Part shown: positions 33,129 through 42,490 of the stretch, one piece after another
Layout of the letters: each line of letters starts with the position of its first letter
Position numbering within the stretch: the stretch's first letter is position 1
DNA from: Bordetella parapertussis
GTDB lineage: Bacteria > Pseudomonadota > Gammaproteobacteria > Burkholderiales > Burkholderiaceae_C
DNA length: 64,000 nt
Assembly (NCBI GenBank): GCA_945878065.1
Contig: CAMDXA010000009.1
Coordinates: 7,405-71,404 of the forward strand
Reading direction: 5' to 3'
Program-made: the position numbers and the translations under genes
Notes under the pieces: generated by a model
Databases searched by the model: none
Told to the model about the DNA's origin: nothing
The model's input: only the letters and a program-made list of their open reading frames with translations

Positions 33129-34186
33129 GCCTGTTGGTGACCGGTGGTGCCGGCTTCATTGGCAGCAATTTCGTGCACCACTGGCTCGCCGGGCATGACG
33201 AGTTGCTGGTCAATCTTGACAAACTCACCTACGCCGGAAACTTGGGCAATTTGCAGTCTGTGGCCCAAGACAAACGCCATGTGTTTGTGCAAGGCGATAT
33301 CGGCGACACCGCCTTGGTGACGCAACTCTTAAATCAGTATCAGCCACGCGCGGTGCTGCATTTTGCGGCGGAGTCGCATGTTGATCGTTCTATCCACGGG
33401 CCACTGGATTTCATCCAAACCAATGTCGTTGGCACTTGCCAATTGCTGGGGTCGGTGCGCGCTTTTTGGGCGGCACTGCCAGCAGACCAACAACAGAGTT
33501 TTCGTTTTCTGCATGTGAGCACCGATGAGGTTTACGGCAGCCTCGAACCCGATGCCGCTGCTTTCACAGAAACCCATCCCTATGCGCCCAACAGCCCTTA
33601 TGCGGCCAGCAAAGCAGCCTCAGACCACTTGGTGCGTGCCTGGCACCACACCTATGGCTTGCCCGCGCTCACCACCCACTGCAGCAACAACTATGGCCCG
33701 TACCACTTCCCTGAAAAACTCATCCCCTTGGTGATTCACCATGCGCTGGCCGGCAAGCCATTGCCTGTGTATGGCGACGGCATGCAGGTTCGCGATTGGT
33801 TGTTTGTGCAAGACCATTGCAGTGCGATCGACAGGGTGTTGCAAGCGGGCACACCTGGTGAAACCTACAACATCGGCGGGTGGAATGAAAAGCCCAACAT
33901 CGAAGTGGTGAAAACCTTATGCAGTTTGCTCGATGAGTTGCAACCAAGGGCAGATGGCAAAAGCTATGCAGAGCAAATCACTTATGTGAAAGACCGCGCC
34001 GGGCACGACAGACGCTATGCCATTGACGCTGGAAAAATCAAAGACAACTTGGGTTGGCAACCGGTGGAAACCTTTGAAACCGGTTTGCGCAAAACCGTTC
34101 AGTGGTATTTGGACCATGCCGATTGGGTCAGAAGTGTGACCAGCGGTGCTTATCGCCAATGGGTTGACCTGCACTATGGCGGCTGA
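33125..34186 (+). CDS. rfbB: dTDP-glucose 4,6-dehydratase
   Basis: A 353-residue extended SDR that converts dTDP-glucose to dTDP-4-keto-6-deoxyglucose, the second step of dTDP-L-rhamnose synthesis. The NAD-binding motif is [11 protein letters not shown] near residues 6-16. The catalytic STDEVYG carries the T-D-E set, and [12 protein letters not shown] holds the Tyr and Lys of the YxxxK pair. [15 protein letters not shown] is the RfbB-specific block. The start overlaps the NYN gene, and its 3' end overlaps rfbD by 11 bases. Confidence 0.97.
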   Translation: MSLLVTGGAGFIGSNFVHHWLAGHDELLVNLDKLTYAGNLGNLQSVAQDKRHVFVQGDIGDTALVTQLLNQYQPRAVLHFAAESHVDRSIHGPLDFIQTNVVGTCQLLGSVRAFWAALPADQQQSFRFLHVSTDEVYGSLEPDAAAFTETHPYAPNSPYAASKAASDHLVRAWHHTYGLPALTTHCSNNYGPYHFPEKLIPLVIHHALAGKPLPVYGDGMQVRDWLFVQDHCSAIDRVLQAGTPGETYNIGGWNEKPNIEVVKTLCSLLDELQPRADGKSYAEQITYVKDRAGHDRRYAIDAGKIKDNLGWQPVETFETGLRKTVQWYLDHADWVRSVTSGAYRQWVDLHYGG

Positions 34187-35084
34187 ACCGGTTCTGTTGC
34201 TCGGCGCTGCAGGGCAATTGGGCCACGCGCTTTTTCAAGCACTTCAGCTGGCGGGCCAACCGGTGGTTGCCTGGACCCGAGCCGATATCGATGTCAGCCA
34301 TCTGTCCGAACTCAAAGAGCGTGTGACCCAACTCAAACCGCGCTGGATTCTCAATGCCGCGGCTTACACCGCAGTTGACAAGGCGCAAACCGAACCCGAA
34401 CTGGCGCATCGGGTGAATGCCCACATGCCAGCCATGCTCGCTGATTACGCCAAGGCCAGCGGTGCGGTACTGATGCATTTCTCTAGCGACTATGTGTTCA
34501 ACGGCCGTTCAACCCGCCCCTACCTTGAAACCGATGTGCCCGACCCCTTGTCGGTGTATGGACAAAGCAAGCGTGATGGTGATGCTGCCATTCAAGCCAG
34601 CGGTGCGCGGTATGTGATCTTTAGAAGTTCTTGGGTGGTGGCGGCCCACGGGCAAAATTTTTTGAAAACCATGCTGCGCTTGGCCGCTGAGCGGGACCAA
34701 CTGAACGTGGTCGCAGACCAGACGGGTGTACCCACCGCCGCCGCTTGGCTGGCAGAGCTGGCGCTTCGGGCCATGCCTTTGGCGCAGCGCGAAGGTTTCA
34801 GCGGTTTGTTTCATGCCACGCCCCGCGGTGAAACCACGTGGCATGGCTATGCCCAATATGTATTGACCCAGGCAGCCAGCCGGGGCTGGACATTCAAAGC
34901 GACGGCTGACCAGGTGCACCCGATCACCACTGCACAATACCCGTTGCCAGCGCAGCGGCCGGCTTATGGCTTGCTCGACAGCAGCTTGCTGGCGCGCAGT
35001 TTGCAATGCGATTGGCCCGATTGGCAAGCTGGGGTCAATCAAGTGATTGCACAACTCTCTCAGCATCTGCCGGCCAAGGTTTGA
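34176..35084 (+). CDS. rfbD: dTDP-4-dehydrorhamnose reductase
   Basis: A 302-residue reductase for the last step of dTDP-L-rhamnose synthesis. The nucleotide-binding motif is [44 protein letters not shown] and the catalytic [12 protein letters not shown] (Tyr and Lys) are RfbD hallmarks. ATG 34176 lies inside the rfbB 3' end (11-base overlap); codons before it have no family similarity. The order rfbB-rfbD-rfbA-rfbC is a common arrangement of these genes. Confidence 0.95.
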   Translation: MAAEPVLLLGAAGQLGHALFQALQLAGQPVVAWTRADIDVSHLSELKERVTQLKPRWILNAAAYTAVDKAQTEPELAHRVNAHMPAMLADYAKASGAVLMHFSSDYVFNGRSTRPYLETDVPDPLSVYGQSKRDGDAAIQASGARYVIFRSSWVVAAHGQNFLKTMLRLAAERDQLNVVADQTGVPTAAAWLAELALRAMPLAQREGFSGLFHATPRGETTWHGYAQYVLTQAASRGWTFKATADQVHPITTAQYPLPAQRPAYGLLDSSLLARSLQCDWPDWQAGVNQVIAQLSQHLPAKV

Positions 35085-35116
35085 CAACACCCCTTCACTA
35101 TCAGCCAGGATTTGAC

Positions 35117-35995
35117 ATGACACCTTTACAAAGAAAAGGCATTTTGCTCGCTGGTGGTTCCGGCACCCGGCTGTATCCGCTGACCTTGGCGGTCAGCAAA
35201 CAACTGATGCCGGTCTACGACAAGCCCTTGGTGTACTACCCGCTCAGCACCTTGATGTTGAGCGGTATTCGCGACGTGTTGATCATTTCAACGCCGCAAG
35301 ACACGCCGCGTTTCACTGAATTACTGGGGGATGGTTCGCAATGGGGCATGCACATTCAATATGCCGTTCAGCCGAAACCAGAAGGACTGGCACAAGCTTT
35401 TTTGATTGGGCGCGATTTTGTCAACCACCACCACAGTGCCTTGGTGCTGGGCGACAATATTTTTTATGGCCACGATCTGGTCAAGCAGTTGCAAGCCTCG
35501 CACATGCGCGATCAAGGGGCCACCGTGTTTGCCTACCACGTGGTCGACCCAGAGCGTTATGGTGTCGTGACGTTTGACGCGCAACAACGTGCGGTGCATA
35601 TTGAAGAAAAACCCAAACATCCGCAATCCAATTTTGCCGTGACCGGTTTGTACTTTTATGACACGCAGGTCTGCGACATTGCGGCGGATATCCGTCCCTC
35701 TGCACGGGGTGAATTGGAAATCACCGATGTAAACCGCCGTTATTTGGCGCAACAGCAGTTGCATGTAGAAACCATGGGCCGCGGGTATGCCTGGCTTGAC
35801 GCGGGCACCCATGAGGGCCTGATGGAAGCCGCCACATTTATTGCGACATTGCAAAAACGGCAAGGTTTGATGGTTGCCTGCCCCGAGGAGATCGCCTATT
35901 CCCAGGGTTGGATCACCGCTGCAGATTTAGAAAAATTGGCACAGCCGTATAAAAATACCGGTTATGGCCAATATTTATTGCGTTTATTGGGTTAA
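35117..35995 (+). CDS. rfbA: Glucose-1-phosphate thymidylyltransferase
   Basis: A 292-residue nucleotidyltransferase joining dTTP and glucose-1-phosphate, the first committed step of dTDP-L-rhamnose synthesis and usually feedback-inhibited by the end product. The N-terminal [16 protein letters not shown] loop binds the nucleotide. [29 protein letters not shown] and [14 protein letters not shown] are family blocks. AGGA sits six bases before ATG 35117; an upstream in-frame start at 35006 falls within rfbD and is rejected. The 32-base gap to rfbD is the widest in the cluster. Confidence 0.97.
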   Translation: MTPLQRKGILLAGGSGTRLYPLTLAVSKQLMPVYDKPLVYYPLSTLMLSGIRDVLIISTPQDTPRFTELLGDGSQWGMHIQYAVQPKPEGLAQAFLIGRDFVNHHHSALVLGDNIFYGHDLVKQLQASHMRDQGATVFAYHVVDPERYGVVTFDAQQRAVHIEEKPKHPQSNFAVTGLYFYDTQVCDIAADIRPSARGELEITDVNRRYLAQQQLHVETMGRGYAWLDAGTHEGLMEAATFIATLQKRQGLMVACPEEIAYSQGWITAADLEKLAQPYKNTGYGQYLLRLLG

Positions 35996-36000
35996 TTCAA

Positions 36001-36549
36001 ATGCCGTACACCGTGATTCCCACCGAATTACCGCAAGTTTTATTACTTCAACCCCGGGTATTTGCAGACGAACGTGGTTTTTTCTTTGAAAGTTTTAACC
36101 AGCGGGAATTTAACCAGGCCACTGGGCTTGACCTGATATTTGTTCAGGATAACCACAGTAAATCAGGCCATGGGGTTTTAAGAGGCTTGCATTTTCAGCG
36201 TCAATTTCCCCAAGGCAAGTTAATCCGGGTGGCGCAAGGCAAAATATTTGATGTGGCGGTGGATATTCGTCCTGATTCGGCGCATTACGGGCAATGGACG
36301 GGCCATCTATTGGACAGCGAGACCCATCAACACCTGTGGGTGCCGGCTGGTTTTGCCCACGGGTTTTTGGTGCTGAGTGATACGGCCGAAGTGATTTATA
36401 AAACCACCGAGTATTGGGTGGCCAGCGATGAAGATGCGGTGATTTGGAATGACCGCGATTTAGCCATCGACTGGCCTGTGCATGCACTGAAAACCCAGCC
36501 GCTGCTGTCGCCTAAGGACGCAGCGGCCAAGCCGTTTAAACAGCCTTGA
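36001..36549 (+). CDS. rfbC: dTDP-4-dehydrorhamnose 3,5-epimerase
   Basis: A 182-residue cupin-fold epimerase for the third step of dTDP-L-rhamnose synthesis. FADERGFFFESFNQREFNQA, the catalytic histidine in GVLRGLHFQ, KLIRVAQGKIFDVAVDIR and the tyrosine in IYKTTEYW are all present. It starts five bases after rfbA and completes the four-enzyme set. Its last 14 bases overlap the end of the convergent H-NS gene. No glycosyltransferase follows, so rhamnose transfer must be encoded elsewhere. Confidence 0.97.
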   Translation: MPYTVIPTELPQVLLLQPRVFADERGFFFESFNQREFNQATGLDLIFVQDNHSKSGHGVLRGLHFQRQFPQGKLIRVAQGKIFDVAVDIRPDSAHYGQWTGHLLDSETHQHLWVPAGFAHGFLVLSDTAEVIYKTTEYWVASDEDAVIWNDRDLAIDWPVHALKTQPLLSPKDAAAKPFKQP

Positions 36550-36919
36550 TTTCTGCGCTGGCGAGTTGACCTGCTGCTTGCAGGGCTTGTACCCATGCAG
36601 GCGTGCGGCCACGACCGGTCCAGGTTTGGGCGGGGTTGGCTGGGTCACGGTATTTGGGGGCTACTTTGCGGCCTGCCGTGGCGCGTTTGGCTTTCGGGGC
36701 TTTTGCCGTGGCCGACTTGGCGGCGCGGGTTTTGCCTTTTTTACCACCCAACGCTGCAGCGATGTGTTCGGCAGTTAATCCAGAGGCGTTTGCAATTTGC
36801 ACAATTTGCGCCAAAGCCTTGTCGTGGGTGCGCGACATCAGACGCTGTTCTTCTTTTTCCAATTTGATTCTGGCGGCACGGACTTTTTCTAATTGGGCGA
36901 CCGGACTTAAACGGGTCAT
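36536..36919 (-). CDS. H-NS family nucleoid-associated protein
   Basis: A 127-residue H-NS family protein. The N-terminal half is a coiled-coil oligomerisation region (AQLEKVRAARIKLEKEEQRL). A basic Lys/Ala linker with KAKRATAGRKV follows. The C-terminal DNA-binding domain YRDPANPAQTWTGRGRTPAW matches the H-NS consensus TWxGxGRxPxW. AGGAG lies six bases upstream of ATG 36919; a longer in-frame start at 36961 covers promoter sequence. Its gene has a very AT-rich leader and a promoter-like pair at 36952-36980. H-NS proteins bind AT-rich DNA and often repress surface-polysaccharide and acquired genes, which fits the neighbouring cluster. Autoregulation is likely but inferred. Confidence 0.93.
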   Translation of the reverse strand: MTRLSPVAQLEKVRAARIKLEKEEQRLMSRTHDKALAQIVQIANASGLTAEHIAAALGGKKGKTRAAKSATAKAPKAKRATAGRKVAPKYRDPANPAQTWTGRGRTPAWVQALQAAGQLASAEIKAV

Positions 36920-36951
36920 ATTTATCTCCTGATAAAAAAATATTTCAAAGC

Positions 36952-36980
36952 GTATTATCAACTATTAATAAAACATTCAA
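36952..36980 (-). promoter_or_regulatory. Sigma-70-like promoter for the H-NS gene
   Basis: On the minus strand TTGAAT (36975-36980) and TAATAC (36952-36957) are separated by 17 bases, 33 bases before the start codon. The surrounding 36920-37060 segment is strikingly AT-rich, with runs such as TTAATTAATTATTAA. That would also suit binding by H-NS itself. Prediction by eye only. Confidence 0.5.
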
Positions 36981-37121
36981 AAAATTAGTTAATTAATTAT
37001 TAAGTCAATTAAGCCAAATATAAATAATGTTCGGGTTAATTTGAGACAGTTGTGGCCCGCTGTATGTCTTATTGGGCCCCCGGGCTTGGTGCACAATGCC
37101 AGACATCATTGACACTGACCC

Positions 37122-38021
37122 ATGAACACTACAGACGCACCTACTCCGCAAACGCACCGCGATCAGGCACAAATCTTGGCGCGGGCACTCCCCTACATTC
37201 GCCAATTTCACGGCAAAACCATCGTCATCAAATACGGCGGAAATGCCATGACAGACCCGGCCTTGCAAGCCGATTTCGCCGCTGATGTGGTGCTGTTGAA
37301 ATTGGTGGGCATGCATCCCATCGTTGTTCATGGCGGTGGCCCGCAAATTGAAAATGCCTTGCAACGCCTGGGTAAAAAAGGCGAATTCATACAAGGCATG
37401 CGTGTCACAGACGAGGAAACCATGGAAGTGGTCGAGTGGGTGTTGGCCGGAGAAGTGCAGCAAGACATCGTGGGCTTGATCAACCAAGCGGGTGGCAAGG
37501 CTGTTGGATTGACCGGGCGCGATGGCGGCATGATCCGCGCGCAAAAATTGAAAATGCTGGACAACCAAGACCCCACGATTGAGCATGATGTCGGGCAGGT
37601 GGGCGACATCACGTCCATCGACCCGTCTTTGCTCAAAGCCTTGCAAGACGATGCATTTATTCCTGTGGTCAGTCCCATCGGTTTTGGTGTGCACAATGAA
37701 AGCTACAACATCAATGCAGACGTGGTGGCCTCTAAACTTGCCACCGTGCTCAAGGCCGAAAAACTGGTGTTGTTGACAAACACCGCTGGCGTGCTCGATA
37801 AATCGGGTCAGTTACTGACCAACTTGAGCGCGCGACAAATCGATGCCTTGTTTGCCGATGGCACCATCAGTGGCGGTATGCTGCCGAAAATCAGCGGCGC
37901 ACTCGAAGCCGCCAAGAGCGGTGTCAAAGCCGTGCACATCATCGATGGCAGGGTGCCACATGTGTTGTTACTTGAAATTTTGACCGACCAGGCTTTTGGC
38001 ACCATGATCCGTTCGCACTGA
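37122..38021 (+). CDS. argB: N-acetylglutamate kinase
   Basis: A 299-residue kinase for the second step of arginine synthesis, phosphorylating N-acetyl-L-glutamate. The amino-acid-kinase motifs are [16 protein letters not shown] (phosphate binding), [15 protein letters not shown] (substrate), and [14 protein letters not shown]. The C-terminal [20 protein letters not shown] is the usual ArgB site. It starts after the AT-rich H-NS leader and is followed 20 bases later by slmA, so the two may be cotranscribed. Confidence 0.97.
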   Translation: MNTTDAPTPQTHRDQAQILARALPYIRQFHGKTIVIKYGGNAMTDPALQADFAADVVLLKLVGMHPIVVHGGGPQIENALQRLGKKGEFIQGMRVTDEETMEVVEWVLAGEVQQDIVGLINQAGGKAVGLTGRDGGMIRAQKLKMLDNQDPTIEHDVGQVGDITSIDPSLLKALQDDAFIPVVSPIGFGVHNESYNINADVVASKLATVLKAEKLVLLTNTAGVLDKSGQLLTNLSARQIDALFADGTISGGMLPKISGALEAAKSGVKAVHIIDGRVPHVLLLEILTDQAFGTMIRSH

Positions 38022-38041
38022 CCACCCAGGAGGACCTTCCT

Positions 38042-38659
38042 ATGGCTGATGAGCAACCCGCAGCAAATGTCGCCGATGCCACCGCTCGCAAGCGACCCAA
38101 ACCGGGCGAGCGACGCATTCAAATACTGCAAGCGCTTGCAGCCATGCTGGAACAACCCGGCTCTGAGCGGGTCACCACGGCGGCCTTGGCCGCCAAACTC
38201 GAGGTCAGCGAAGCCGCGCTTTACCGGCATTTCGCCAGCAAGGCGCAAATGTTCGAGGGTTTGATCGAATTCATTGAAACCAGCGTGTTCAGTTTGCTCA
38301 ATCAAATCGCCCAAGGGCCGCATGAAGCGCCAGACAAATTGCGCCGCATGCTCACCGTGTTGTTGCAATTTGCTGAACGCAACCCGGGCATGGCCCGGGT
38401 CATGGTGGGCGATGCATTGGTGTTTGAAAACGACCGCTTGCACCAGCGCATGAATTTGTTTTTTGACAAAGTGGAAGCCAGTTTTCGGCAAGTATTGCGA
38501 GAAGCCGCCAGCTCCTCGGCCACACCCACGGTGGACGCGCAGGCGCAGGCGTCGGTGGCGATGGCGTTTGCGGTAGGGCGTTTGCACCGTTTCTCCCGAT
38601 CGGGCTACAAACGATCGCCTTTGGAGCATTTGGACGCCAGCCTGAATTTTCTGATTTAA
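38042..38659 (+). CDS. slmA: Nucleoid occlusion factor SlmA
   Basis: A 205-residue TetR-fold protein recognisable as SlmA. The opening KPGERRIQILQALAAMLEQP and the helix-turn-helix TTAALAAKLEVSEAALYRHF are close to the SlmA consensus. The C-terminal half includes FEGLIEFIETSVFSLLNQI and the RVMVGDALVFENDRL block. SlmA binds specific chromosomal sites and blocks FtsZ assembly over the nucleoid, so it acts in cell division and not as a classical repressor. AGGAGG lies nine bases before the start. In other Burkholderiales, from memory, a nucleotidase gene sits between argB and slmA; here it is absent. Confidence 0.93.
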   Translation: MADEQPAANVADATARKRPKPGERRIQILQALAAMLEQPGSERVTTAALAAKLEVSEAALYRHFASKAQMFEGLIEFIETSVFSLLNQIAQGPHEAPDKLRRMLTVLLQFAERNPGMARVMVGDALVFENDRLHQRMNLFFDKVEASFRQVLREAASSSATPTVDAQAQASVAMAFAVGRLHRFSRSGYKRSPLEHLDASLNFLI

Positions 38660-38758
38660 AAAAACTTTTTTATGCTGTGAAACATTGCATGCTCGCGCAG
38701 GCGGCGCATGTTGATAATGCAGCTTGTTTATTTCTTCGACGGACAAGGACAGCACGAC

Positions 38759-39517
38759 ATGAATCAATTAGACATGCAAGGCCGCCATGCGGTGGTCACC
38801 GGCGGCGCCAGTGGTTTGGGATTGGCGATTGTGCAACGCTTGTTGCACTCAGGTGCGCGGGTCACCCTTTGGGATCACGACCAAAAGGGCATGGACAAGG
38901 CGGTGTCTGAACTGCGTCAACAGTGGCCCAAAGCCGCGATTGAAGCCGTGCAGGTCAATCTGACCCAACATGCGCAAGTGGCGGATGCAGTCAAGAAAAC
39001 CATTGCGTTGGCGGATGTGGATGCATTGGTCAACAGCGCCGGCATCAGTGGCCCGAACATGAAGAGCTGGGATTACCCGCTGGACGATTGGCACAAGGTG
39101 TTCGACATCAACGTCAACGGTCTGTATTACTGCTGCCGTGAAATGGTGCCGCACATGAAGGCGCGCAACAAGGGACGCATTGTCAATATCGCATCGGTGG
39201 CCGGTAAAGACGGCAACCCAAATGCCAGTGCATACAGTGCCAGCAAAGCCGCGGTGATTGCGCTCACCAAATCCATCGGCAAGGAACTCGCCGACACCGC
39301 GATTTGCGTCAACTGTGTCACCCCGGCGGCAGTCAAAACACCGATCTTCGATCAACTCACGCCCGAGCATATACAGTTCATGCTGAGCAAAATTCCCATG
39401 GGACGTTTTGGCACACCCGATGAAATCGCCGCCATGGTGGCTTGGTTGTGCACCGATGATTGTTCTTTTTCTACCGGCGCTGTGTTTGATTTGTCCGGCG
39501 GCCGATCCACTTATTGA
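38759..39517 (+). CDS. SDR family oxidoreductase, candidate deoxysugar-acid dehydrogenase
   Basis: A 252-residue classical short-chain dehydrogenase. The cofactor motif is VVTGGASGLGLAIVQ, the Asn motif is NSAGISGP, and the catalytic pair is in YSASKAAVIALTKS. AAGGA precedes ATG 38759; an earlier in-frame ATG at 38708 has no family support. It is followed after 17 bases by an FAA-hydrolase gene. The same SDR/FAA-hydrolase pairing serves as the last two steps of non-phosphorylated L-rhamnose and L-fucose breakdown, where the SDR oxidises a 2-keto-3-deoxy acid. That assignment is inference from pairing; FabG-like reductase is the generic alternative. Confidence 0.88.
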   Translation: MNQLDMQGRHAVVTGGASGLGLAIVQRLLHSGARVTLWDHDQKGMDKAVSELRQQWPKAAIEAVQVNLTQHAQVADAVKKTIALADVDALVNSAGISGPNMKSWDYPLDDWHKVFDINVNGLYYCCREMVPHMKARNKGRIVNIASVAGKDGNPNASAYSASKAAVIALTKSIGKELADTAICVNCVTPAAVKTPIFDQLTPEHIQFMLSKIPMGRFGTPDEIAAMVAWLCTDDCSFSTGAVFDLSGGRSTY

Positions 39518-39534
39518 TTTTTTCAGGAGCAGTT

Positions 39535-40401
39535 ATGAAACTAGTACGTTACGGCGCAGTTGGCCGCGAGAAACCCGGCTTGATCGACGCCGACGGCAAA
39601 TTGCGCGATTTGTCCGGTGTCATCAAAGACATCACCCCCGAGCATTTGAGCGACAAAGAATTGTCGAAAATCGCCCGCCTGAAAACTGCCAGTCTGCCTC
39701 TGGTGCGCGGCAAACCGCGCATGGGTTGCCCGATCAGCCATGTCGGGAAATTCATCGCCATCGGTTTGAACTATGCCGACCACGCGGCTGAATCCAATTT
39801 GCCGGTGCCCAAAGAACCGGTGGTGTTCACGAAAGCCACCAGCTGTATTCAAGGTCCGAACGACGACATCATGTTGCCCAAAAATTCTGTGAAATCAGAC
39901 TGGGAAGTCGAACTCGGCGTGGTCATCGGCACACGGGCCAGCTATGTGTCACAAGCACGCGCACTCGACTACGTGGCAGGTTATTGCACCATCAACGATG
40001 TGTCTGAGCGCGAGTTCCAACTCGAGCGCGGCATGACCTGGGACAAGGGCAAGGGCTGCGACACCTTCGGACCCATCGGCCCCTGGCTGGTCACCCGCGA
40101 CGAAGTGCCAAAGCCTCAGCGCCTGAACATGTGGTTGGATGTGAATGGTGTGCGCATGCAAACCGGCAATACCAAAACCATGGTGTTCAATGTGGCCAAG
40201 CTGGTCAGCTATGTCAGTGAATTCATGACCTTGATGCCGGGTGACGTGATCACCACCGGCACGCCTCCGGGCGTCGGCATGGGCATGAAGAAAAACGGCA
40301 AGCCAAAGCCTGTGTTTTTGAAAGCCGGTGACACCATGTCATTGGGTATCGAAGGTTTGGGCGAGCAACACCAAAAAGTGGTGGCTTACAAAAAGCATTG
40401 A
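39535..40401 (+). CDS. FAA hydrolase family protein, candidate 2,4-diketo-3-deoxy-acid hydrolase
   Basis: A 288-residue fumarylacetoacetate-hydrolase-fold enzyme. Metal-binding acidic residues are expected in WEVELGVVIG and INDVSEREFQ. Family blocks FIAIGLNYADHAAE, KGCDTFGPIGPWLVTRDEVP and GDVITTGTPPGVGMG are present. Proteins of this branch are often mislabelled ureidoglycolate lyase. The closest functional model I can name is the hydrolase that splits 2,4-diketo-3-deoxy-rhamnonate or -fuconate into pyruvate and lactate. AGGAGC lies seven bases before ATG 39535. A strong terminator follows 14 bases after the stop, so with the SDR it forms a short operon. Confidence 0.88.
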   Translation: MKLVRYGAVGREKPGLIDADGKLRDLSGVIKDITPEHLSDKELSKIARLKTASLPLVRGKPRMGCPISHVGKFIAIGLNYADHAAESNLPVPKEPVVFTKATSCIQGPNDDIMLPKNSVKSDWEVELGVVIGTRASYVSQARALDYVAGYCTINDVSEREFQLERGMTWDKGKGCDTFGPIGPWLVTRDEVPKPQRLNMWLDVNGVRMQTGNTKTMVFNVAKLVSYVSEFMTLMPGDVITTGTPPGVGMGMKKNGKPKPVFLKAGDTMSLGIEGLGEQHQKVVAYKKH

Positions 40402-40414
40402 TCGCTTTGCGCAT

Positions 40415-40444
40415 GAAAAAAGCGGCCCGCGGGCCGCTTTTTTT
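40415..40444. terminator. Strong bidirectional Rho-independent terminator
   Basis: AGCGGCCC (40421-40428) pairs perfectly with GGGCCGCT (40431-40438), flanked by a run of seven A on the left and seven T on the right. It ends the FAA-hydrolase operon on the plus strand and ttcA on the minus strand. Confidence 0.95.
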
Positions 40445-40457
40445 ACGTCTGTGTATT

Positions 40458-41336
40458 TCAAACAGTGATGGTTTGTATACCCGGCAGCGTAGGCATGCTG
40501 AATGTCTCCGGGTCAAACGCCATGTCGCCGTCTTCCTGCGGCACGCCAGTGGCTTTCATGCCTTTGAAGTCAAACAGCTTGGCGTCCAGCAAATGGGACG
40601 GCACGGTGTGCTGCAAAGCGTTGAACATATTGTCTAAACGCCCCGGGTATTTCTTTTCCCATTCGCGCAGCATGTCGCCAACCTGCTGGCGCTGCAAACC
40701 GTCTTGGCTGCCGCACAGTGTGCACGGAATGATGGGGAATTCGCGGTGCGCGGCCCAGCGCACCAGATCGCGCTCGGCGACAAATGCCAGCGGGCGGATG
40801 ACGATGTGACGGCCGGTGTCGCTCATCAATTTCGGCGGCATACTTTTGAGTCTGCCGCCGAAAAACATATTCAAAAACAAGGTTTGCAAAATATCGTCAC
40901 GGTGATGACCTAAAGCAATTTTGGTGGCGCCGATTTCATCAGCCACGCGGTACAAAATGCCACGGCGCAAACGGCTGCACAGGCTGCACATGGTTTTGCC
41001 CGGCGCGATTTTGCTTTTGACGATGGAATACGTGTCTTGGTTTTCGATGCGAAACGGCACACCGATTTTGGTCAGGTATTCGGGCAGCACATGCTCTGGA
41101 AAGCCGGGTTGCTTTTGGTCCAGATTGACCGCGATGATCTCGAAATCAATCGGTGCGCGCATTTGCATCTTCAGCAAAATGTCCAGCATGCTGTAGCTGT
41201 CTTTGCCGCCGGACACACACACCATGACCTTGTCGCCTTCTTCGATCATGTTGAATTGCACAATCGCTTCACCCACTTGGCGGCACAGCCGTTTTTCCAA
41301 TTTCTGGGTTTCGCGTTCTATGGTTGTTGTCACCAT
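40458..41336 (-). CDS. ttcA: tRNA 2-thiocytidine(32) synthetase TtcA
   Basis: A 292-residue PP-loop enzyme that thiolates cytidine 32 of certain tRNAs using an iron-sulfur cluster. The ATP motif is [15 protein letters not shown]. The cluster cysteines are [10 protein letters not shown] with CxxC and the downstream [28 protein letters not shown] is the second PP-loop family signature. The start at 41336 lies seven bases inside the folB 3' end, so ttcA is coupled to folB. Transcription ends at the shared terminator at 40415-40444. Confidence 0.96.
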   Translation of the reverse strand: MVTTTIERETQKLEKRLCRQVGEAIVQFNMIEEGDKVMVCVSGGKDSYSMLDILLKMQMRAPIDFEIIAVNLDQKQPGFPEHVLPEYLTKIGVPFRIENQDTYSIVKSKIAPGKTMCSLCSRLRRGILYRVADEIGATKIALGHHRDDILQTLFLNMFFGGRLKSMPPKLMSDTGRHIVIRPLAFVAERDLVRWAAHREFPIIPCTLCGSQDGLQRQQVGDMLREWEKKYPGRLDNMFNALQHTVPSHLLDAKLFDFKGMKATGVPQEDGDMAFDPETFSMPTLPGIQTITV

Positions 41337-41704
41337 TGGCCAGCCTCCATGCGGATTGCCACTTCACAATCATCAAAAATTTCTAACTTTGCTATTTTCA
41401 CCCGTACACCGATCACGCCCGGCAGCAACATCAAACGGTGTGACAACTTGCCGATCAAGGTCTCGAGCAAATTGACATGCTCGGCCGTGCATTCGCTGAT
41501 GATGATGTGGCGAAACTTGCGGTAGTCCAGTACATGGCTGATGTCGTCGTCACTGGGCAATAAATCTTGTGGCCCGAGGTTGAGTTCAGCATCCACTTGT
41601 ATCGGTTGCGGCACGCCAATCTCGTGAGGCAAGATGCCCAGATTGGCTTTGAAGCGCAAGCCCGAAAGCGACAGTGTGCGGTGTCCGTGTTGGGGTGTGT
41701 TCAT
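41330..41704 (-). CDS. folB: Dihydroneopterin aldolase
   Basis: A 124-residue T-fold enzyme that cleaves 7,8-dihydroneopterin to 6-hydroxymethyl-dihydropterin in folate synthesis. The signature [20 protein letters not shown] includes the substrate-binding glutamate region. [20 protein letters not shown] carries the expected catalytic lysine. It sits between ttcA (7-base overlap) and a FolM-like reductase that ends one base before its start, forming the operon folM-like, folB, ttcA on the minus strand. Confidence 0.92.
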   Translation of the reverse strand: MNTPQHGHRTLSLSGLRFKANLGILPHEIGVPQPIQVDAELNLGPQDLLPSDDDISHVLDYRKFRHIIISECTAEHVNLLETLIGKLSHRLMLLPGVIGVRVKIAKLEIFDDCEVAIRMEAGQW

Positions 41705-41705
41705 G

Positions 41706-42482
41706 TCACATCAGCGAAAAATCGCGCTCGAAAGGCATCAGGTGTTGACCGCCGTCTACCAAAATAGTGGTGCCGGTGATGGATGAATTATTCAAAGCAA
41801 ACAATACTGTGGCCACCACGTCTTCAACACTTGAAGAGCGCCCCAGCGGCGAGAGTTTGTGCAGGTCTTGGAATTTTTCATCGCTGAGCATATGGCTGGT
41901 CAAGGTGAGGCCCGGTGCCACGCCGACCACGCGCAGTTGGGGTGCCAGCGTTTTGGCAAGCAGTGTGTTGGCAGTTTCAAGCGCGGCTTTGCTCAAGGTG
42001 TAGCTGAAAAAATCAGGGTTCAGGTTCCACAGTTTTTGGTCCAGCATATTCACCACCACTCCGTTGCCGTCGCGTTCGCCAACGTGCGCATGCAGTTGCT
42101 GCGCCAACACAATGGCGGCAGCGGTGTTGGTCAGCATGTGCTGTTGCATGGAGGTATAGCCAAAAGTCAAAGCACTGTCATGATCAAACAAAGCGGCGCA
42201 GTTGACCACTGCATCCACATGGCCCATGTGCTCCACCACTGCGTGCAGCAAATCGCGGGTTTGTGTTTCGTCGGACAAGTCAGCAGCAAAGCATTGCGAC
42301 CCTGCACACAAGGCAGAGCATGCATTGGCGGTGTCTTGCGCTTCACTCAAAGAGTGACGGTAATGCACCGCCACCCGCCATCCCGCGGCCGCCAAGCCCA
42401 GCGCAATCGCGCGGCCCAGGCGTTTGCCAGCGCCGGTGACCAGCACAGTCGGGACAGTTGAGGGGCTGACAGCAGAGGACAT
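41706..42482 (-). CDS. FolM/pteridine-reductase-like SDR
   Basis: A 258-residue short-chain reductase. The cofactor motif is VTGAGKRLGRAIALGL, in which arginine replaces a glycine (TGxxxRxG). This variant marks pteridine reductase and FolM (dihydromonapterin reductase). The catalytic pair lies in FFSYTLSKAALETAN, and NMLDQKLWNLNPDF is the matching upstream block. Position directly before folB supports a role in reducing dihydropterin or dihydrofolate. The start at 42482 is chosen because the motif then begins about 13 residues in; longer in-frame sequence to 42584 overlaps the divergent gene. Only eight bases separate its start codon from that of the divergent methyltransferase. Confidence 0.86.
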   Translation of the reverse strand: MSSAVSPSTVPTVLVTGAGKRLGRAIALGLAAAGWRVAVHYRHSLSEAQDTANACSALCAGSQCFAADLSDETQTRDLLHAVVEHMGHVDAVVNCAALFDHDSALTFGYTSMQQHMLTNTAAAIVLAQQLHAHVGERDGNGVVVNMLDQKLWNLNPDFFSYTLSKAALETANTLLAKTLAPQLRVVGVAPGLTLTSHMLSDEKFQDLHKLSPLGRSSSVEDVVATVLFALNNSSITGTTILVDGGQHLMPFERDFSLM

Positions 42483-42490
42483 GTTGGACA

